Below, one piece after another: positions 41,403-50,276 of a stretch of DNA of 64,000 nucleotides; position 1 is the stretch's first letter; each line of letters begins with the position of its first letter. Origin of the DNA: Streptomyces sp. NBC_00536 (GTDB lineage Bacteria > Actinomycetota > Actinomycetes > Streptomycetales > Streptomycetaceae); contig NZ_CP107819.1 of the NCBI RefSeq assembly GCF_036346295.1, positions 8,600,209 through 8,664,208 of the forward strand, in the 5' to 3' direction. Under the pieces are notes generated by a model. That model saw only the letters and a program-made list of their open reading frames with translations, did no database searches and was not told the origin of the DNA. The translations under genes were made by a program, and so were the position numbers.

Positions 41403-42149
41403 GAGCGCAGCATCGCCCGCCCGATCCGGATCGGCCGCGAGGCCTTGCGGTGCTTACGGGCCCGCCGGGGGATCTCCTTCCAGAGGACGAAGACCTGGAA
41501 GGAGTCCCCGGATCCGGACTTCGACGCCAAGCTGGAGCGGATCGAGTACGCGATCAACGAGCGGTGCGCGCACGTTCGCCTTCGACGAGTTCGGCCGGCT
41601 GGGCATCCGCCCGACAGCCGGCTCCTGGGCTGAGGGAAACCACCCCGACCGGCTGCCGGCCACCTAGCGCCGCACCTACGGAATCACCTACTTCCACGGT
41701 GCTGCTCGGTCGGTGACGACCAGATGTGGGGCGTCAACCGGCGCCGCAAGGGCATCGACCACGCCTGGGCGGCCTTGAGAACGATCCGGGCCGCCCGCCC
41801 GGACGGCGCCCCGATCTACGTGATCCTCGACAACCTCTCCGCCCACACGAACTGGCGGATGAAGCGGTGGGTGGCCAAGAACAAGGTCGAGCTGTGCTTC
41901 ACCCCGACCTACGCCTCCTGGGCCAACCCCATCGAAGTCCGCTTCGGGCCGCTACGACAGTTCACCCTCGCCAACTCGAACCGCCCCAACCACACCGCCC
42001 AGATCCGGGCCCTGCACGCCTACCTGCGCTGGCGCAACCGAAACGCCCGCCACCCCGACGTCCTCGCAGCACAGCGACGCGTACGCGCCCGCATCCGCAG
42101 CGAGAAAGGAATTCGCTGGGGCGGCAGACCACTACAAATGGCAGCCTGA
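41403..42149 (+). pseudogene. IS630-family transposase, 5'-truncated and frameshifted
   Basis: Three frames together spell the catalytic part of a Streptomyces IS630-type DDE transposase: RGISFQRTKTWKESPDPDFD at ~41463-41530, FAFDEFGRLGIRP at ~41577-41615 (first catalytic Asp region), then from 41724 a clean frame with IYVILDNLSAHTNWRMKRWV and VELCFTPTYASWANPIEVRF (second Asp and final Glu region), ending GRPLQMAA. The N-terminal ~150 residues are absent, because homology starts exactly where the telomere-like block ends. At least two frameshifts and one stop separate the pieces. Not functional. Confidence 0.8.
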
Positions 42150-42247
42150 CCACCCAGCCCAGCGAACCTTCCCGGTTTACAGCACGAGTCCGATCGCGTG
42201 CCTTACGGTGTCTGGGCGGGTAGCCGATGTCGAGGGCGTGATAGCGG

Positions 42248-42748
42248 TTACGTTCGTGCCCGGTGCCGCTTCGCGTACGACCATGTCACCGCGGTCATCA
42301 GGGCCGGGATGGCGAACAGCGGGGCGAATACGAAGCCCCAGACGGTATGTGCCGTACCGCTCGACATGTACGTCTGGCTCTCGACGGTGAAAGCGACCAC
42401 GAGTTGCCACAGTGTCACCAGGACCAGGATGCCCGAGGCGGTCCAGGCCAGCGGGGCGAGGACTCTGGGGCGCAGCGGCAGCCACCGGTCGCTGACGAGC
42501 AGCAGCGGAAACAGGGCCCCCAGCTCGATGAGGACGGAGAGCCCGACGACGTAGGCGATGCCCCAGCCCGGGATGTCGAAGACGTCGCGCAGTACCTGGT
42601 CGCTGTAGCCCACGTAGACACCGGACGCCATGGCGATGCGCCACAGGCCGGACGGGACGGCGCACAGCGCGATGGCGTGGGCGGCGCGGCGAGCCCAGAC
42701 GGGCGCAGGTGCGGAGGCGGCGCGGAGCGGGGTGGTCTCTGTCGTCAT
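42248..42748 (-). CDS. Four-TM integral membrane protein
   Basis: A 166-residue protein (start at 42748, MTTETTPLRAAS; alternative Mets lie at 42757 and 42772). Four hydrophobic segments can be drawn: around ALCAVPSGLWRIAMASGVYV, IAYVVGLSVLIELGALFPLL, LAPLAWTASGILVLVTLWQL and VWGFVFAPLFAIPALMTAVT. The N-terminal SAPAPVWARRAAHAIALCAV resembles small Streptomyces membrane proteins often encoded near regulators. Function unknown. Confidence 0.65.
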   Translation of the reverse strand: MTTETTPLRAASAPAPVWARRAAHAIALCAVPSGLWRIAMASGVYVGYSDQVLRDVFDIPGWGIAYVVGLSVLIELGALFPLLLVSDRWLPLRPRVLAPLAWTASGILVLVTLWQLVVAFTVESQTYMSSGTAHTVWGFVFAPLFAIPALMTAVTWSYAKRHRART

Positions 42749-42772
42749 GACGTACATGCTGGCCCTGGACAC

Positions 42773-43144
42773 GACAGCCCCGCTTCATCCGCTAGGGCGG
42801 ACCGTATGCGCCCTGCGGATGAGGGCGCGGCCCGCTGAGGGGAGACCTGAGGAGGGCTCAATCGCCGTACGCGCTGGGTTATCCAACCATTCGGCGGTCG
42901 AGGTCATCGCGACCAGTCCGGTGAACGTTCGCGGTCACGGCACTAGGGGGCAGCGATCCGAGCGCCGGATGGACAACGCAGTCGCCGGTCAGACGGTGGA
43001 AGCGAGTCGCTCCGCTGACCAGGGCAGCGATTGAGTAACTCGGCTGTACGGAACAGCCAGTGGTGGCATCGTGAGTGTGCACATGTGTGAGCCCGGTGCT
43101 GGTTCGCGGCCTGAGCGTGTGGGTCGCTGTCGAGGGGAGGGCGG
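42773..43144. other. Divergent intergenic region
   Basis: About 370 bp between the membrane protein and the kinase gene. It should hold both promoters, but no clear boxes, repeats or small genes are visible. Confidence 0.4.
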
Positions 43145-45127
43145 TTGGCGGGGGAGCGGGTACTGGCCGGTCGGTATGAGTTGGTGCGGTTCGTCGGTCG
43201 GGGCGGGATGGGGGAGGTCTGGGAGGCTCACGACCGCGTGATCGAACGCTCTGTGGCCATCAAACTGCTGCCGTACCAGCGCGCCAACAGTGCGGGAATC
43301 GAGCTGTTCTTCCGGGAGGCCCGCACTGCCGGTGCGCTGCATCATCCGGGGGTGGTGACGGTTCACGACCTGGGCGAAGACGCGGCGGAGGGATCGCTCT
43401 TCCTGGTCATGGAGCTGCTAGACGGCCGGGATCTGGGCAAGCTGCTTCTGCATGAAGGCGTCCCTCCTGTAGAGGTGGCGGTGGAGTGGGGCGCCCAGAC
43501 CGCTGCGGCACTGGCGGCGGCCCACGACGCCGGAGTCGTACACCGAGATCTGAAGCCAGCCAACCTCATGCTGACGGTCGATGGCCGCCTGGTCATCCTG
43601 GACTTCGGAATCGCCCGGTTTGTCGAGACATCTCACAAGTCCAGCCGGGTCATGGGCACCCTCGCCTACATGCCGCCAGAGCGGTTCCAGGAGCAGCCCG
43701 GCGACGCCCGCTCCGACCTGTACTCACTCGGCTGCGTCCTAAACGAACTGCTCACAGGTCAGGTGCCATTCCAGGCAAGCGGACCGGTCGCCATGATGAA
43801 TGCCCACCTGGGCAAGGCCCCCGCGCGGCCTGGTGAATCGCGAAGAGGCGTGCCGCCAGCGCTTGACGATCTCGTCCTGGCCCTGCTCGCCAAGGATCCC
43901 CGGGACCGGCCCGCGACCGCCCTCGAAGTCCAACACCGCCTGCAGTCCCTTGCCGCTCCGGGCCCACCTCGGACCGAACCTGACCGGCGATCCGACACGG
44001 TGACCCTGGGCGAGCGTTCAGGCAAGCAGGACACGAGTCGGCGACGGTTCATCCAGCTCGGATCGGCTGCCGTCGCCACCGTCGGAGCTGGCATCGGGAT
44101 CGCCACGGTGGTTTCGAGGCTTCAGGGACGATGGCCCTTCCACGCGTCCGGCGTGGTGTACGGAACTCCGGTCGTTGCTGACGGGGTGGTGTATGTCGGT
44201 GACGGCGCCGGCAGTCTCTATGCACTCGACGCCATCAGCTGTGACCGGAAGTGGGTGTCCCACATCAGCGACGGCTTCATGGCGGGGCCCGCATTGGCCG
44301 GCGGGAGGCTATATGCGGCCAGCACCGACGGCCGCCTCTACGTAGTCGATGCCGCCACCGGCACCACGCAGTGGACTTACAGCACAGGCGGTGCAATCTT
44401 CGATTCAACGCCAGCCGTGGTCAACGGCGTGGTGTACGTCGGCAGCAGGGACCAACGCCTCCACGCGGTCGATGCCGCAAGCGGTGCCAAGAAATGGACT
44501 TACTTCATCAACGGTAGCCACGACCCGACCTGTCCGGCTGTTGCCAATGACGTGGTGTTCATCACCGGAGGCTCGCCCGGTACCGGCGTCCACGCAATCA
44601 GCGCTGCCAGCGGTGCCAGAAAGTGGGTCAACCACGTCGACGAGCAGCAGCAAATCGAGGCGTCTCCGGCCGTGGCCGACGGTGTGGTCTATGTCGGCGA
44701 TCGCGAAGGCCGCTTCCTTGCAATCGACGCTGCCAGCGGCGTTAAGAAGTGGGACATTCCTACCGGTGACGACGTGCTTTTCTGCTCGGCCGCCGTGATC
44801 GACGGGGCGGCATACGCTTACGGCAGTAACGGAAATCTTTATGCGATAAATGTCGTAACCGGTGCCATGAAATGGACTGCTTCCGTCGGCTACAGCATAG
44901 CCTCTTCTTTCACCCCCGCTGTGGTCGGCGGGTTAGTTTTCGGCGGCGGCGGCAGCAAATTCTATGCGATCGACGCCACCACCGGAATCAAGAAATGGAC
45001 CTTCAGTGGTAGCGATAAGGCTAGATTCTCATCACCCGCCGTGGCAAAAGGCGTGGTGTACGTCGGGGGTGGTGGCGACGGAAATCTCTATGCCCTCGAT
45101 GTAGACACGGGTAAAGAACTCACCTGA
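43145..45127 (+). CDS. AfsK-like Ser/Thr kinase with PQQ beta-propeller sensor
   Basis: A 660-residue protein starting at TTG (43145), with GAGGGGAGGG upstream. Residues 8-275 are a Hanks kinase: GRGGMGEVW, Lys40 in VAIKLL, HRDLKPANL, DFGIAR, MPPERF. Residues ~300-330 (SRRRFIQLGSAAVATVGAGI then GIATVVS) form a single membrane anchor with a twin-Arg look. Residues ~340-660 contain about seven PQQ-type blades (VVYVGDGAGSLYALDA, LYVVDAATGTTQWTYS, AIDATTGIKKWTF), predicting an extracytoplasmic propeller. This architecture matches AfsK/PknD-type receptor kinases that couple envelope ligands to cytoplasmic phosphorylation; the ligand is unknown. Confidence 0.88.
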   Translation: MAGERVLAGRYELVRFVGRGGMGEVWEAHDRVIERSVAIKLLPYQRANSAGIELFFREARTAGALHHPGVVTVHDLGEDAAEGSLFLVMELLDGRDLGKLLLHEGVPPVEVAVEWGAQTAAALAAAHDAGVVHRDLKPANLMLTVDGRLVILDFGIARFVETSHKSSRVMGTLAYMPPERFQEQPGDARSDLYSLGCVLNELLTGQVPFQASGPVAMMNAHLGKAPARPGESRRGVPPALDDLVLALLAKDPRDRPATALEVQHRLQSLAAPGPPRTEPDRRSDTVTLGERSGKQDTSRRRFIQLGSAAVATVGAGIGIATVVSRLQGRWPFHASGVVYGTPVVADGVVYVGDGAGSLYALDAISCDRKWVSHISDGFMAGPALAGGRLYAASTDGRLYVVDAATGTTQWTYSTGGAIFDSTPAVVNGVVYVGSRDQRLHAVDAASGAKKWTYFINGSHDPTCPAVANDVVFITGGSPGTGVHAISAASGARKWVNHVDEQQQIEASPAVADGVVYVGDREGRFLAIDAASGVKKWDIPTGDDVLFCSAAVIDGAAYAYGSNGNLYAINVVTGAMKWTASVGYSIASSFTPAVVGGLVFGGGGSKFYAIDATTGIKKWTFSGSDKARFSSPAVAKGVVYVGGGGDGNLYALDVDTGKELT

Positions 45128-45724
45128 CCGCCCGTGGCCTTGAAGAGAGCGTTTGTTCCGCCGGGGACGGTCGCCAGGGGCGCCGCCGGGCGGAGCTGCA
45201 TCCTCCCTAGTGACCGTCCGGCCGGCGGTGGGTCGAGTGGCGAACTGATCTGCGGCCGAGGCGCAGAGAGCATCAGTACCTGATCCTGATCCATGCATGA
45301 CAACTGCGGCTGAAGGATGGGGAGTTCGCTACAGGGTGTCGGTCGCGAGGGCGTTGACTCGGTTCTCGTACTCGCGGCGAGCCTTGCGCTGCGCCGGGAC
45401 TGCCGAGGTCCCCGGGATGCCTTCAAGGGGTTGGCAGAGGTCAAGGAGTCGGCGGTGGATCGCGGTCGCGGCGGTGATGTGCAGGGTTGCGGGGACGCCT
45501 TCGCTGCTGTCGAGCGGGTGGTAGTGCATAAGGAGATGACGGTGTCTTACGCGATCTCGTAAGCGCCTGCGGCATCCGCAGCATCCTCAGTATCTTGATC
45601 ATGTGACAGCAGGTCATCTGCTGGCGGCGGCCCGTCAACCAGGGCTCGCCCGTCCAGAGCGACCGCTCCGGGCGGCAGGAATGCCGGGAATCATCATGCC
45701 TACCGAACTGAAGGGCAACGCATC
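45128..45724. other. Intergenic region with a gene fragment
   Basis: No intact gene. A minus-strand frame at 45329-45529 reads LHITAATAIHRRLLDLCQPL and then EGIPGTSAVPAQRKARREYE, which looks like part of a real protein but has no ribosome binding site. Its RRLLDLCQPL portion is repeated at 46173-46200. Confidence 0.4.
45432..45459 (+). repeat. Direct repeat, copy 1
   Basis: TGGCAGAGGTCAAGGAGTCG followed by GCGGTGGA; 28 bp, one mismatch to copy 2 at 46173-46200. The pair flanks the Gre-family gene. Confidence 0.7.
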
Positions 45725-46126
45725 ATGGCGACATCGCAAATTACGGCCAAGAGCGCTCAGCTTTTGAGGGACCAACTGGCGTATCTCAAGACCTTGACCG
45801 AGACCGACGAGGAGACACGTCGCCTGAGGGAGGGCCGGATCGCTGCCATTGAGACCACGCTGGCGAACGCCCATATCGTCGACCCCAGCACGGTCGCGCC
45901 CTCGGACGTTGTGAGCTTCGGGGCTACGGTCACGCTCGTCAACGCCGAGACCGATGAGCAGGTGGTTTACCAGATCGTCGGTCAGGAAGAGGCAGACATC
46001 AAGAAGGGAACCATCAGCTACCTCAGCCCGCTGGGGAAGGCACTGCTCGGCAAGAGTGTGGGCGACATGATTGCGGCCCTCCCGGACCCCGCCCAGAAGG
46101 AAGTCACGGAGGTTCGATACATCTGA
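45725..46126 (+). CDS. Gre/Rnk-family transcription elongation factor-like protein
   Basis: A 133-residue protein. The N-terminal ~55 residues are helical (TAKSAQLLRDQLAYLKTLTE) but shorter than the GreA coiled coil. The C-terminal ~75 residues match the GreA/GreB C-terminal FKBP-like domain: VVSFGATVTLVNAETDEQVV, YQIVGQEEADIKKGTISYLS then PLGKALLGKSVGD. Full GreA is about 158 residues, so this is a short homologue that probably binds the RNA polymerase secondary channel without the acidic-tip transcript-cleavage function. Start ATG at 45725 (GGGCAACGCATC upstream). Confidence 0.8.
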   Translation: MATSQITAKSAQLLRDQLAYLKTLTETDEETRRLREGRIAAIETTLANAHIVDPSTVAPSDVVSFGATVTLVNAETDEQVVYQIVGQEEADIKKGTISYLSPLGKALLGKSVGDMIAALPDPAQKEVTEVRYI

Positions 46127-46172
46127 CCTCATATCCCGCTGAGCCGGATCCGCTGCGGAGCCGTCGAGCGGC

Positions 46173-46200
46173 TGGCAGAGGTCGAGGAGTCGGCGGTGGA
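46173..46200 (+). repeat. Direct repeat, copy 2
   Basis: Second copy of the 28-bp repeat at 45432, 47 bp after the Gre-family stop. Confidence 0.7.
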
Positions 46201-46323
46201 CGGAGAGGGGTGGCGGTGACGCCCAGGGTGTAACCCTGGACCACACGGGATTGCCCTCCCGGTGATGATCTTGTGAAACGCTCTGAACAGGAAGGCAGCG
46301 TGCCGTTCCTGTGAGGAGAGATC

Positions 46324-46719
46324 ATGTCCGACGCCACACCCCATCCCGAAGTCACTGACCTCGGCTCGATCCCCGGATCCGGAGAGAGCCTCGCAGCACC
46401 TGCTCCGGGCTCGTTCCCCGTCACCGAGATTCACCCGGAGGCCGACAACAGCCTGACCGTGGTCGCGCCCGCCGACGTCAAGGTGGAGGACGTGGGCATG
46501 TTCAGCGTCCGGTACAAGGGGCTGGTGCCCACGCTCGTCCTCACCGGCGGAACGATCGTCCCCTCCCTCATCACCGTCGTGGACGGCTTCGGGAACGTCC
46601 TGGCGGAGTACGAGGCGCGCCCCGCCCCGACGCGCATCGCGAGCCGACGGCTTCCGGACGACCAGAACGATCTGATCTGTGCCGCCCCCGACTGCAAGCC
46701 CCTCAGCCTGACCAAGTAA
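46324..46719 (+). CDS. Hypothetical protein
   Basis: A 131-residue protein with GTGAGGAGA just before its ATG, so expression is likely. The N-terminal 40 residues are Pro/Gly/Ser-rich. The rest looks like a single beta-sandwich (SLTVVAPADVKVEDVGMFSV, LVPTLVLTGGTIVPSLITVV, GFGNVLAEYEARP) and ends with a Cys pair (CAAPDC). Not recognised; no signal peptide. Confidence 0.6.
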   Translation: MSDATPHPEVTDLGSIPGSGESLAAPAPGSFPVTEIHPEADNSLTVVAPADVKVEDVGMFSVRYKGLVPTLVLTGGTIVPSLITVVDGFGNVLAEYEARPAPTRIASRRLPDDQNDLICAAPDCKPLSLTK

Positions 46720-46948
46720 CCCCACCGGCCTGGGGGTACCCGTCGCACAAACCGGATCGGGTGCCCCACCGGTGCCGACCCCCGGCTGGCCGTGGGGCCC
46801 CGCACACCCTGGGCACGTTTTAGTTGGCGGCCGACCCGTCCCCACCCTCGTCCAGCTCCGGGGCGTCCGGGTCACGCAGCGGGCGCAGAACGCCAGCGGC
46901 CCGAGGGTGTGTGTGGAAGTGCGGTTGGCGGTCGCGGTGGTGACCGCG

Positions 46949-47803
46949 TCAGTCCCGTGTGTGTTCCCGAGAGACTGGCTGGCTGGCCCGGCGAGACTGC
47001 CGACGGGTGATACGCCTGGTCATCAAGGTGATCGCTGCCCAGGTGATCAGCGATTCGGAGTGCTGGACGAGACGCTCGTAATCGCGGGCGTGCCGGCGGG
47101 CGTGCATGACCCAGGCGATCGACCTCTCGACCACCCAACGGCGGGGCAGGACGACGAACCCGACCGCGTTCTTCGGCCTGCTGACGGTCTTCACTGTCAG
47201 GTCCAGGTACTTCTTCGCCCAGGTCACGAGCTGTCCGGCGTAGGCGGAGTCGGCCCATACGATCGTGATCTCGGGGTGCATGAGCCGCAGCCTGAACAGG
47301 ACTTCCTTGGCGGCGTCGCGGTCGGTGATGTCGGCCGGGGTGACCATGACGAACAGCGGCAGGCCTTTGGTGTCGACCACGAGGTGCCGCTTCCTGCCGT
47401 TGATCTTTTTCGCGGCGTCATAGCCGCGCGAGTCCTTGCCGACGGTCTCGGCGGCCTTGACGGACTGCGAGTCGATGATGGTGGCGACGGCTCCCGGTGA
47501 ACGCCCCATGTCCCGGCGGACGCGTTTGCGGAGCTGGTCACGGATCTGGCCGATCACTCCAGCGGCGGCCCAGCGGGCCATGGCGTTGTAGCAGGTCCGC
47601 CATGGCGGATAGTCCTTGGGCAGGGCCCTCCACTTGCAGCCCGTATCGACGAGGTAGCGAATCGCGTCCACGATCTCGCGCCGCGGGTGCTTCTCCGGCC
47701 GTCCGCCGTGAGGGGTCTCGCAGGCCGGGATCGGCAGCAGGGGTTCGATCAGGGCCCACTCGTCGTTGTAGGTGTCCGAGGGGTAGCAGCGGCGCCGGGT
47801 CAA
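46949..47803 (-). CDS. IS5-family transposase, apparently intact
   Basis: A 284-residue DDE transposase that looks complete. The N-terminal domain has YPSDTYNDEWALIEPLLP, HGGRPEKHPRREIVDAIRYL and GCKWRALPKDYPPW; catalytic residues lie in TIIDSQSVKAAET (D), IVWADSAYAGQL (D) and RRWVVERSIAWVMHARR (E). It starts at TTG (47803), chosen because GAAGGAAG lies just upstream and MTRRRCYPSD is the family opening. No frameshift is visible, so the IS may be active. I could not delimit its terminal repeats. Confidence 0.85.
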   Translation of the reverse strand: MTRRRCYPSDTYNDEWALIEPLLPIPACETPHGGRPEKHPRREIVDAIRYLVDTGCKWRALPKDYPPWRTCYNAMARWAAAGVIGQIRDQLRKRVRRDMGRSPGAVATIIDSQSVKAAETVGKDSRGYDAAKKINGRKRHLVVDTKGLPLFVMVTPADITDRDAAKEVLFRLRLMHPEITIVWADSAYAGQLVTWAKKYLDLTVKTVSRPKNAVGFVVLPRRWVVERSIAWVMHARRHARDYERLVQHSESLITWAAITLMTRRITRRQSRRASQPVSREHTRD

Positions 47804-47823
47804 CTTGTGCTTCCTTCACGAGT

Positions 47824-47858
47824 GGTGGGGGCCGGCCGCGAAGCGGCCGGCCCCCACC
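47824..47858. terminator. Very strong hairpin terminator
   Basis: GGTGGGGGCCGGCCGC at 47824-47839 pairs perfectly with GCGGCCGGCCCCCACC at 47843-47858 around GAA (16-bp stem). It lies directly after the RacP-like gene (minus strand) and just upstream of the IS5 transposase start, so it may also shield the IS from readthrough. The GAA loop resembles telomere hairpins, but it is an isolated single hairpin. Confidence 0.75.
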
Positions 47859-47862
47859 GGGG

Positions 47863-48291
47863 TTATGCGTCGATGTAGTCGGCGATCACGTCGAGGGTGG
47901 ACTCGACGGAGTTGAGCTGGGTGTTCAGATGCCTGACCCAGCGGCCCTTGGGCTGCAGGGCCGCGTGCGGGGCGACGACGCCGGTGATGAACCGGCGGAT
48001 CTCGGTGAGTTTTTCGCGGATGACCGCGACCTCGTAGGCCTGGAGCTCGGCGGGGTCGGAGCAGAACTTGTAGCCGTCCGCCATGGTCCAGATCAGCGGT
48101 GGCCAGCCGTGTTCGGTGATGGTGTCCCGCAGGCATGCCAGGCCTGAGCGGGCTTGTGAGGTTGAGAGTTCGCTGGATCTGACCAGCTGCTTGAAGGCCA
48201 GCCCAGCAGGCCGTGCCTCGAAGAGCACGAACCGGAGGGTGTCGGCGTGCCGCTGGGCTGCCGGGGACCGGCGCCGTGAGGCGGGCGGCAT
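47863..48291 (-). CDS. RacP-like protein
   Basis: A 142-residue protein (start Met at 48291, MPPASRRRSPAAQRHADTLR). The pattern RFVLFEARPAGLAFKQLVRS, SELSTSQARSGLACLRDT, PPLIWTMADGYKF and a helical C-terminus with LNTQLNSVESTLDVIADYI matches Streptomyces proteins annotated RacP: an N-terminal winged helix for DNA binding plus a C-terminal helical domain. They are mostly found on plasmids and integrative elements; their role is not established. The longer upstream frame is rejected as filler. Confidence 0.7.
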   Translation of the reverse strand: MPPASRRRSPAAQRHADTLRFVLFEARPAGLAFKQLVRSSELSTSQARSGLACLRDTITEHGWPPLIWTMADGYKFCSDPAELQAYEVAVIREKLTEIRRFITGVVAPHAALQPKGRWVRHLNTQLNSVESTLDVIADYIDA

Positions 48292-48521
48292 CCCACTACT
48301 CGCCTTGCAGCAGGCGGGCCAGTTCGCCGTCGACGTCGACCCTTCCGGTGTCAACGGCCGTCTCGATCCAGTCGAGCGTCGCTTCTCTGAACTAGCGATC
48401 GCTGCTCTGCTGGCCCTTGGGTAAACCGCTGGCAGCTGGGCGTTCGCCGCGTAAGGATGCAGCTATGCGTCATGCCAACACGGGTCTGAGGGTCTGATGC
48501 AGGTTTGGGTGACAGGTTCGG

Positions 48522-49684
48522 TTACGCGGCCTGGAGGGCCGGTGTCGTCATGACGGTCTCGAATTCGACGGGGGTCAGCCGGCCGAGTGCGGCTTGTCTG
48601 CGGCGGCGGTGGTAGGTCCTCTCGATCCAGGTGACGATCGCGATCCGCAGTTCCTGGTGGGTGGTCCACGTCCGGCGGTCGAGGACGTTCTTCTGCAGCA
48701 GGCTGAAGAAGGACTCCATGGCCGCGTTGTCGCCGGCCGCCCCGACCCTCCCTATCGATCCGGCCATGCGGTGCCGGTCGAGCGCCCGGACGAATTTCCG
48801 GGACCGGAACTGCGATCCGCGGTCGCTGTGCAGGATGCATCCGGCGACGTGTTCACGCCGGGCCACGGCGTTGTCCAGGGCGGCGACGGCCAGGCGGGAC
48901 TTCATGCGCGTGTCGATGGAGTAGCCCACGATCCGCTTGCTGAAGACGTCCTTGATCGCGCAGAGATACAGCTTCCCCTCGCCGGTGGTGTGTTCGGTGA
49001 TGTCGGTGAGCCACAGCCGGTTCGGGCCGGTCGCGGTGAAGTCGCGGCGAACGAGATCGTCGTGCACCGGTGGGCCGGCCTTCTTGTTCCTGCCACGCTT
49101 CTTGCCGAACACGCTCCACCAGCGGTTGTCCCGGCAGATCCGCCACGCGGTCCGGTCGGCCATGCCGGATCCCGCGCGGCGGGCCTCGTCGGCCAGGAAG
49201 CGGTAGCCGAACTCCGGGTCCTCACGGTGGGCGTCGAACAACGCGTTCGCGCGAGCGGCCCGCTCGACCTCGGCATCGGTCACCGGCCGCTCCAGCCACC
49301 GGTAGTAGGGCGCTCTGGCGAGCTTGAGGACCCGGCACGTCACCGTGACGGGCACCCCGTCCACGGCCAGCTCTTTCACGAGCGGGTAGATCCTTTTCCC
49401 GGAAGGTTCGCCTGGGACAGGTAGGCCGCGGCCCGGCGCAAGACCTCGTTCTCCTGCTCCAGCAGCTTGATGCGCCGACGCGCTTCGCGCAGCTCCGCGC
49501 TCTCCTGGCTGGTTGTTCCGGGCTTGGCCCCGTCGTCGATGTCCGCCCGGCGCATCCACTTCCACAGCGTCATCGCATGGACTCCGAAGTCGGCGGCCAC
49601 TTGCTCGACCGTCACGCCCGGGCCGCGGTTCCTCGCGACCCGCACGACATCCTGACGGAACTCTTCCGGATAAGGCTTGGGCAC
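48522..49684 (-). CDS. IS3-family OrfAB transposase made by -1 frameshifting
   Basis: The fused product starts at the GTG at 49684 behind GGAAGGA and shifts frame near 49397. The OrfA part has the helix-turn-helix and leucine zipper (VEQVAADFGVHAMTLWKWMR, ARRRIKLLEQENEVLRRAAA). The OrfB part has the integrase core with NRLWLTDITEHTTGEGKLYL (D), HSDRGSQFRSRKFVRAL (D) and GAAGDNAAMESFFSLLQKNV (E), then YHRRRRQAALGRLTPVEFE. The heptamer GGGAAAA (G GGA AAA in the OrfA frame, plus-strand 49394-49400) is a classical slippery site shortly before the OrfA stop. Confidence 0.85.
49376..49684 (-). CDS. IS3-family OrfA
   Basis: The 102-residue product made without frameshifting: helix-turn-helix (about 20-50) plus leucine zipper, ending GKGSTRS just after the slippery heptamer. 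In IS3 elements OrfA alone binds the ends and limits transposition. Confidence 0.8.
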   Translation of the reverse strand: MPKPYPEEFRQDVVRVARNRGPGVTVEQVAADFGVHAMTLWKWMRRADIDDGAKPGTTSQESAELREARRRIKLLEQENEVLRRAAAYLSQANLPGKGSTRS

Positions 49685-49786
49685 AGCGACATCCTTCCCA
49701 CCTACCCCACAGGGCAAGCCAGATCAGATGTCACCCGATCGTGCGGCAGACCCGAACGCGTTCAGTCGGGTGTGGGTGGGATGTGG

Positions 49787-50276
49787 ATGAGCACTTCAGT
49801 GAGACGGTGGTCGGCTCTGGTCGCTGCGTTGGCGTGGGCCTGCGTTGCTTGCACCGCTGCGGGTGGAGACGCGGCTCGCGTTGATCAGTCGGCGCTTGCG
49901 GGCGAGTGGAGTAGTCCAGGCGGCGCTCTTCTTCATTTGCGGGCGGACCGCGGTATGACGGGGGAAAGCCTGACCAGTGCGATGTTGGGAGGCACATCGT
50001 GCCCGGACGCTGCAACCGGACGCTGCAACCGGACGCTGGAGCTTCTTCAGCTCGCCGGACGACGCGGGTTCCTCCTTCGCTGACGACGCGCTCACCAGCG
50101 GCGACACCGTCTCACTGCGCATCGACGATCCGAAGGACTCCTGTCTTTTGTCGGCTCTGGTCCGGCGGGACGAGCGAGGACTCAATCTCTGCTTGGTAGA
50201 AGACCCTGATTCCGACTGTTCCGCCGAAGAACTTCTCCGTCTTGAGTCAGTGCCGGCAGAACGGGCTGCGAAGTGA
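49787..50276 (+). pseudogene. Lipoprotein-like gene frameshifted by a 13-bp tandem duplication
   Basis: From the ATG at 49787 the frame encodes a signal sequence (RRWSALVAALAWACVACTAA) and the start of a small exported domain (LAGEWSSPGGALLHLRADRG). It then leaves frame at 50018, where GGACGCTGCAACC (50005-50017) is repeated in tandem (50018-50030). Removing one copy restores a single reading frame through TGRWSFFSSPDDAGSS, FADDALTSGDTVSLRIDDPK and LNLCLVEDPDSDCSAEELLR to the stop at 50276. The intact protein would be about 158 residues, a typical small Streptomyces lipoprotein. The duplication is inactivating but revertible. Confidence 0.75.

Larger units (their letters stand above)
48508..49736 (-). 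mobile_element. IS3-family insertion sequence
   Basis: About 1.23 kb with the two overlapping frames of an IS3 element. GGGTGACA at 48508-48515 is inverted as TGTCACCC at 49729-49736, a plausible terminal repeat core, although longer pairing is poor and no clear target duplication was seen. Both frames look intact, so the element may be mobile. Confidence 0.7.

Noticed and set aside
47824..47858. 16-bp stem with a GAA loop, considered as another telomere relic
   Set aside because: It is a single hairpin directly after a gene with no neighbouring hairpin series, so a terminator is the simpler explanation.
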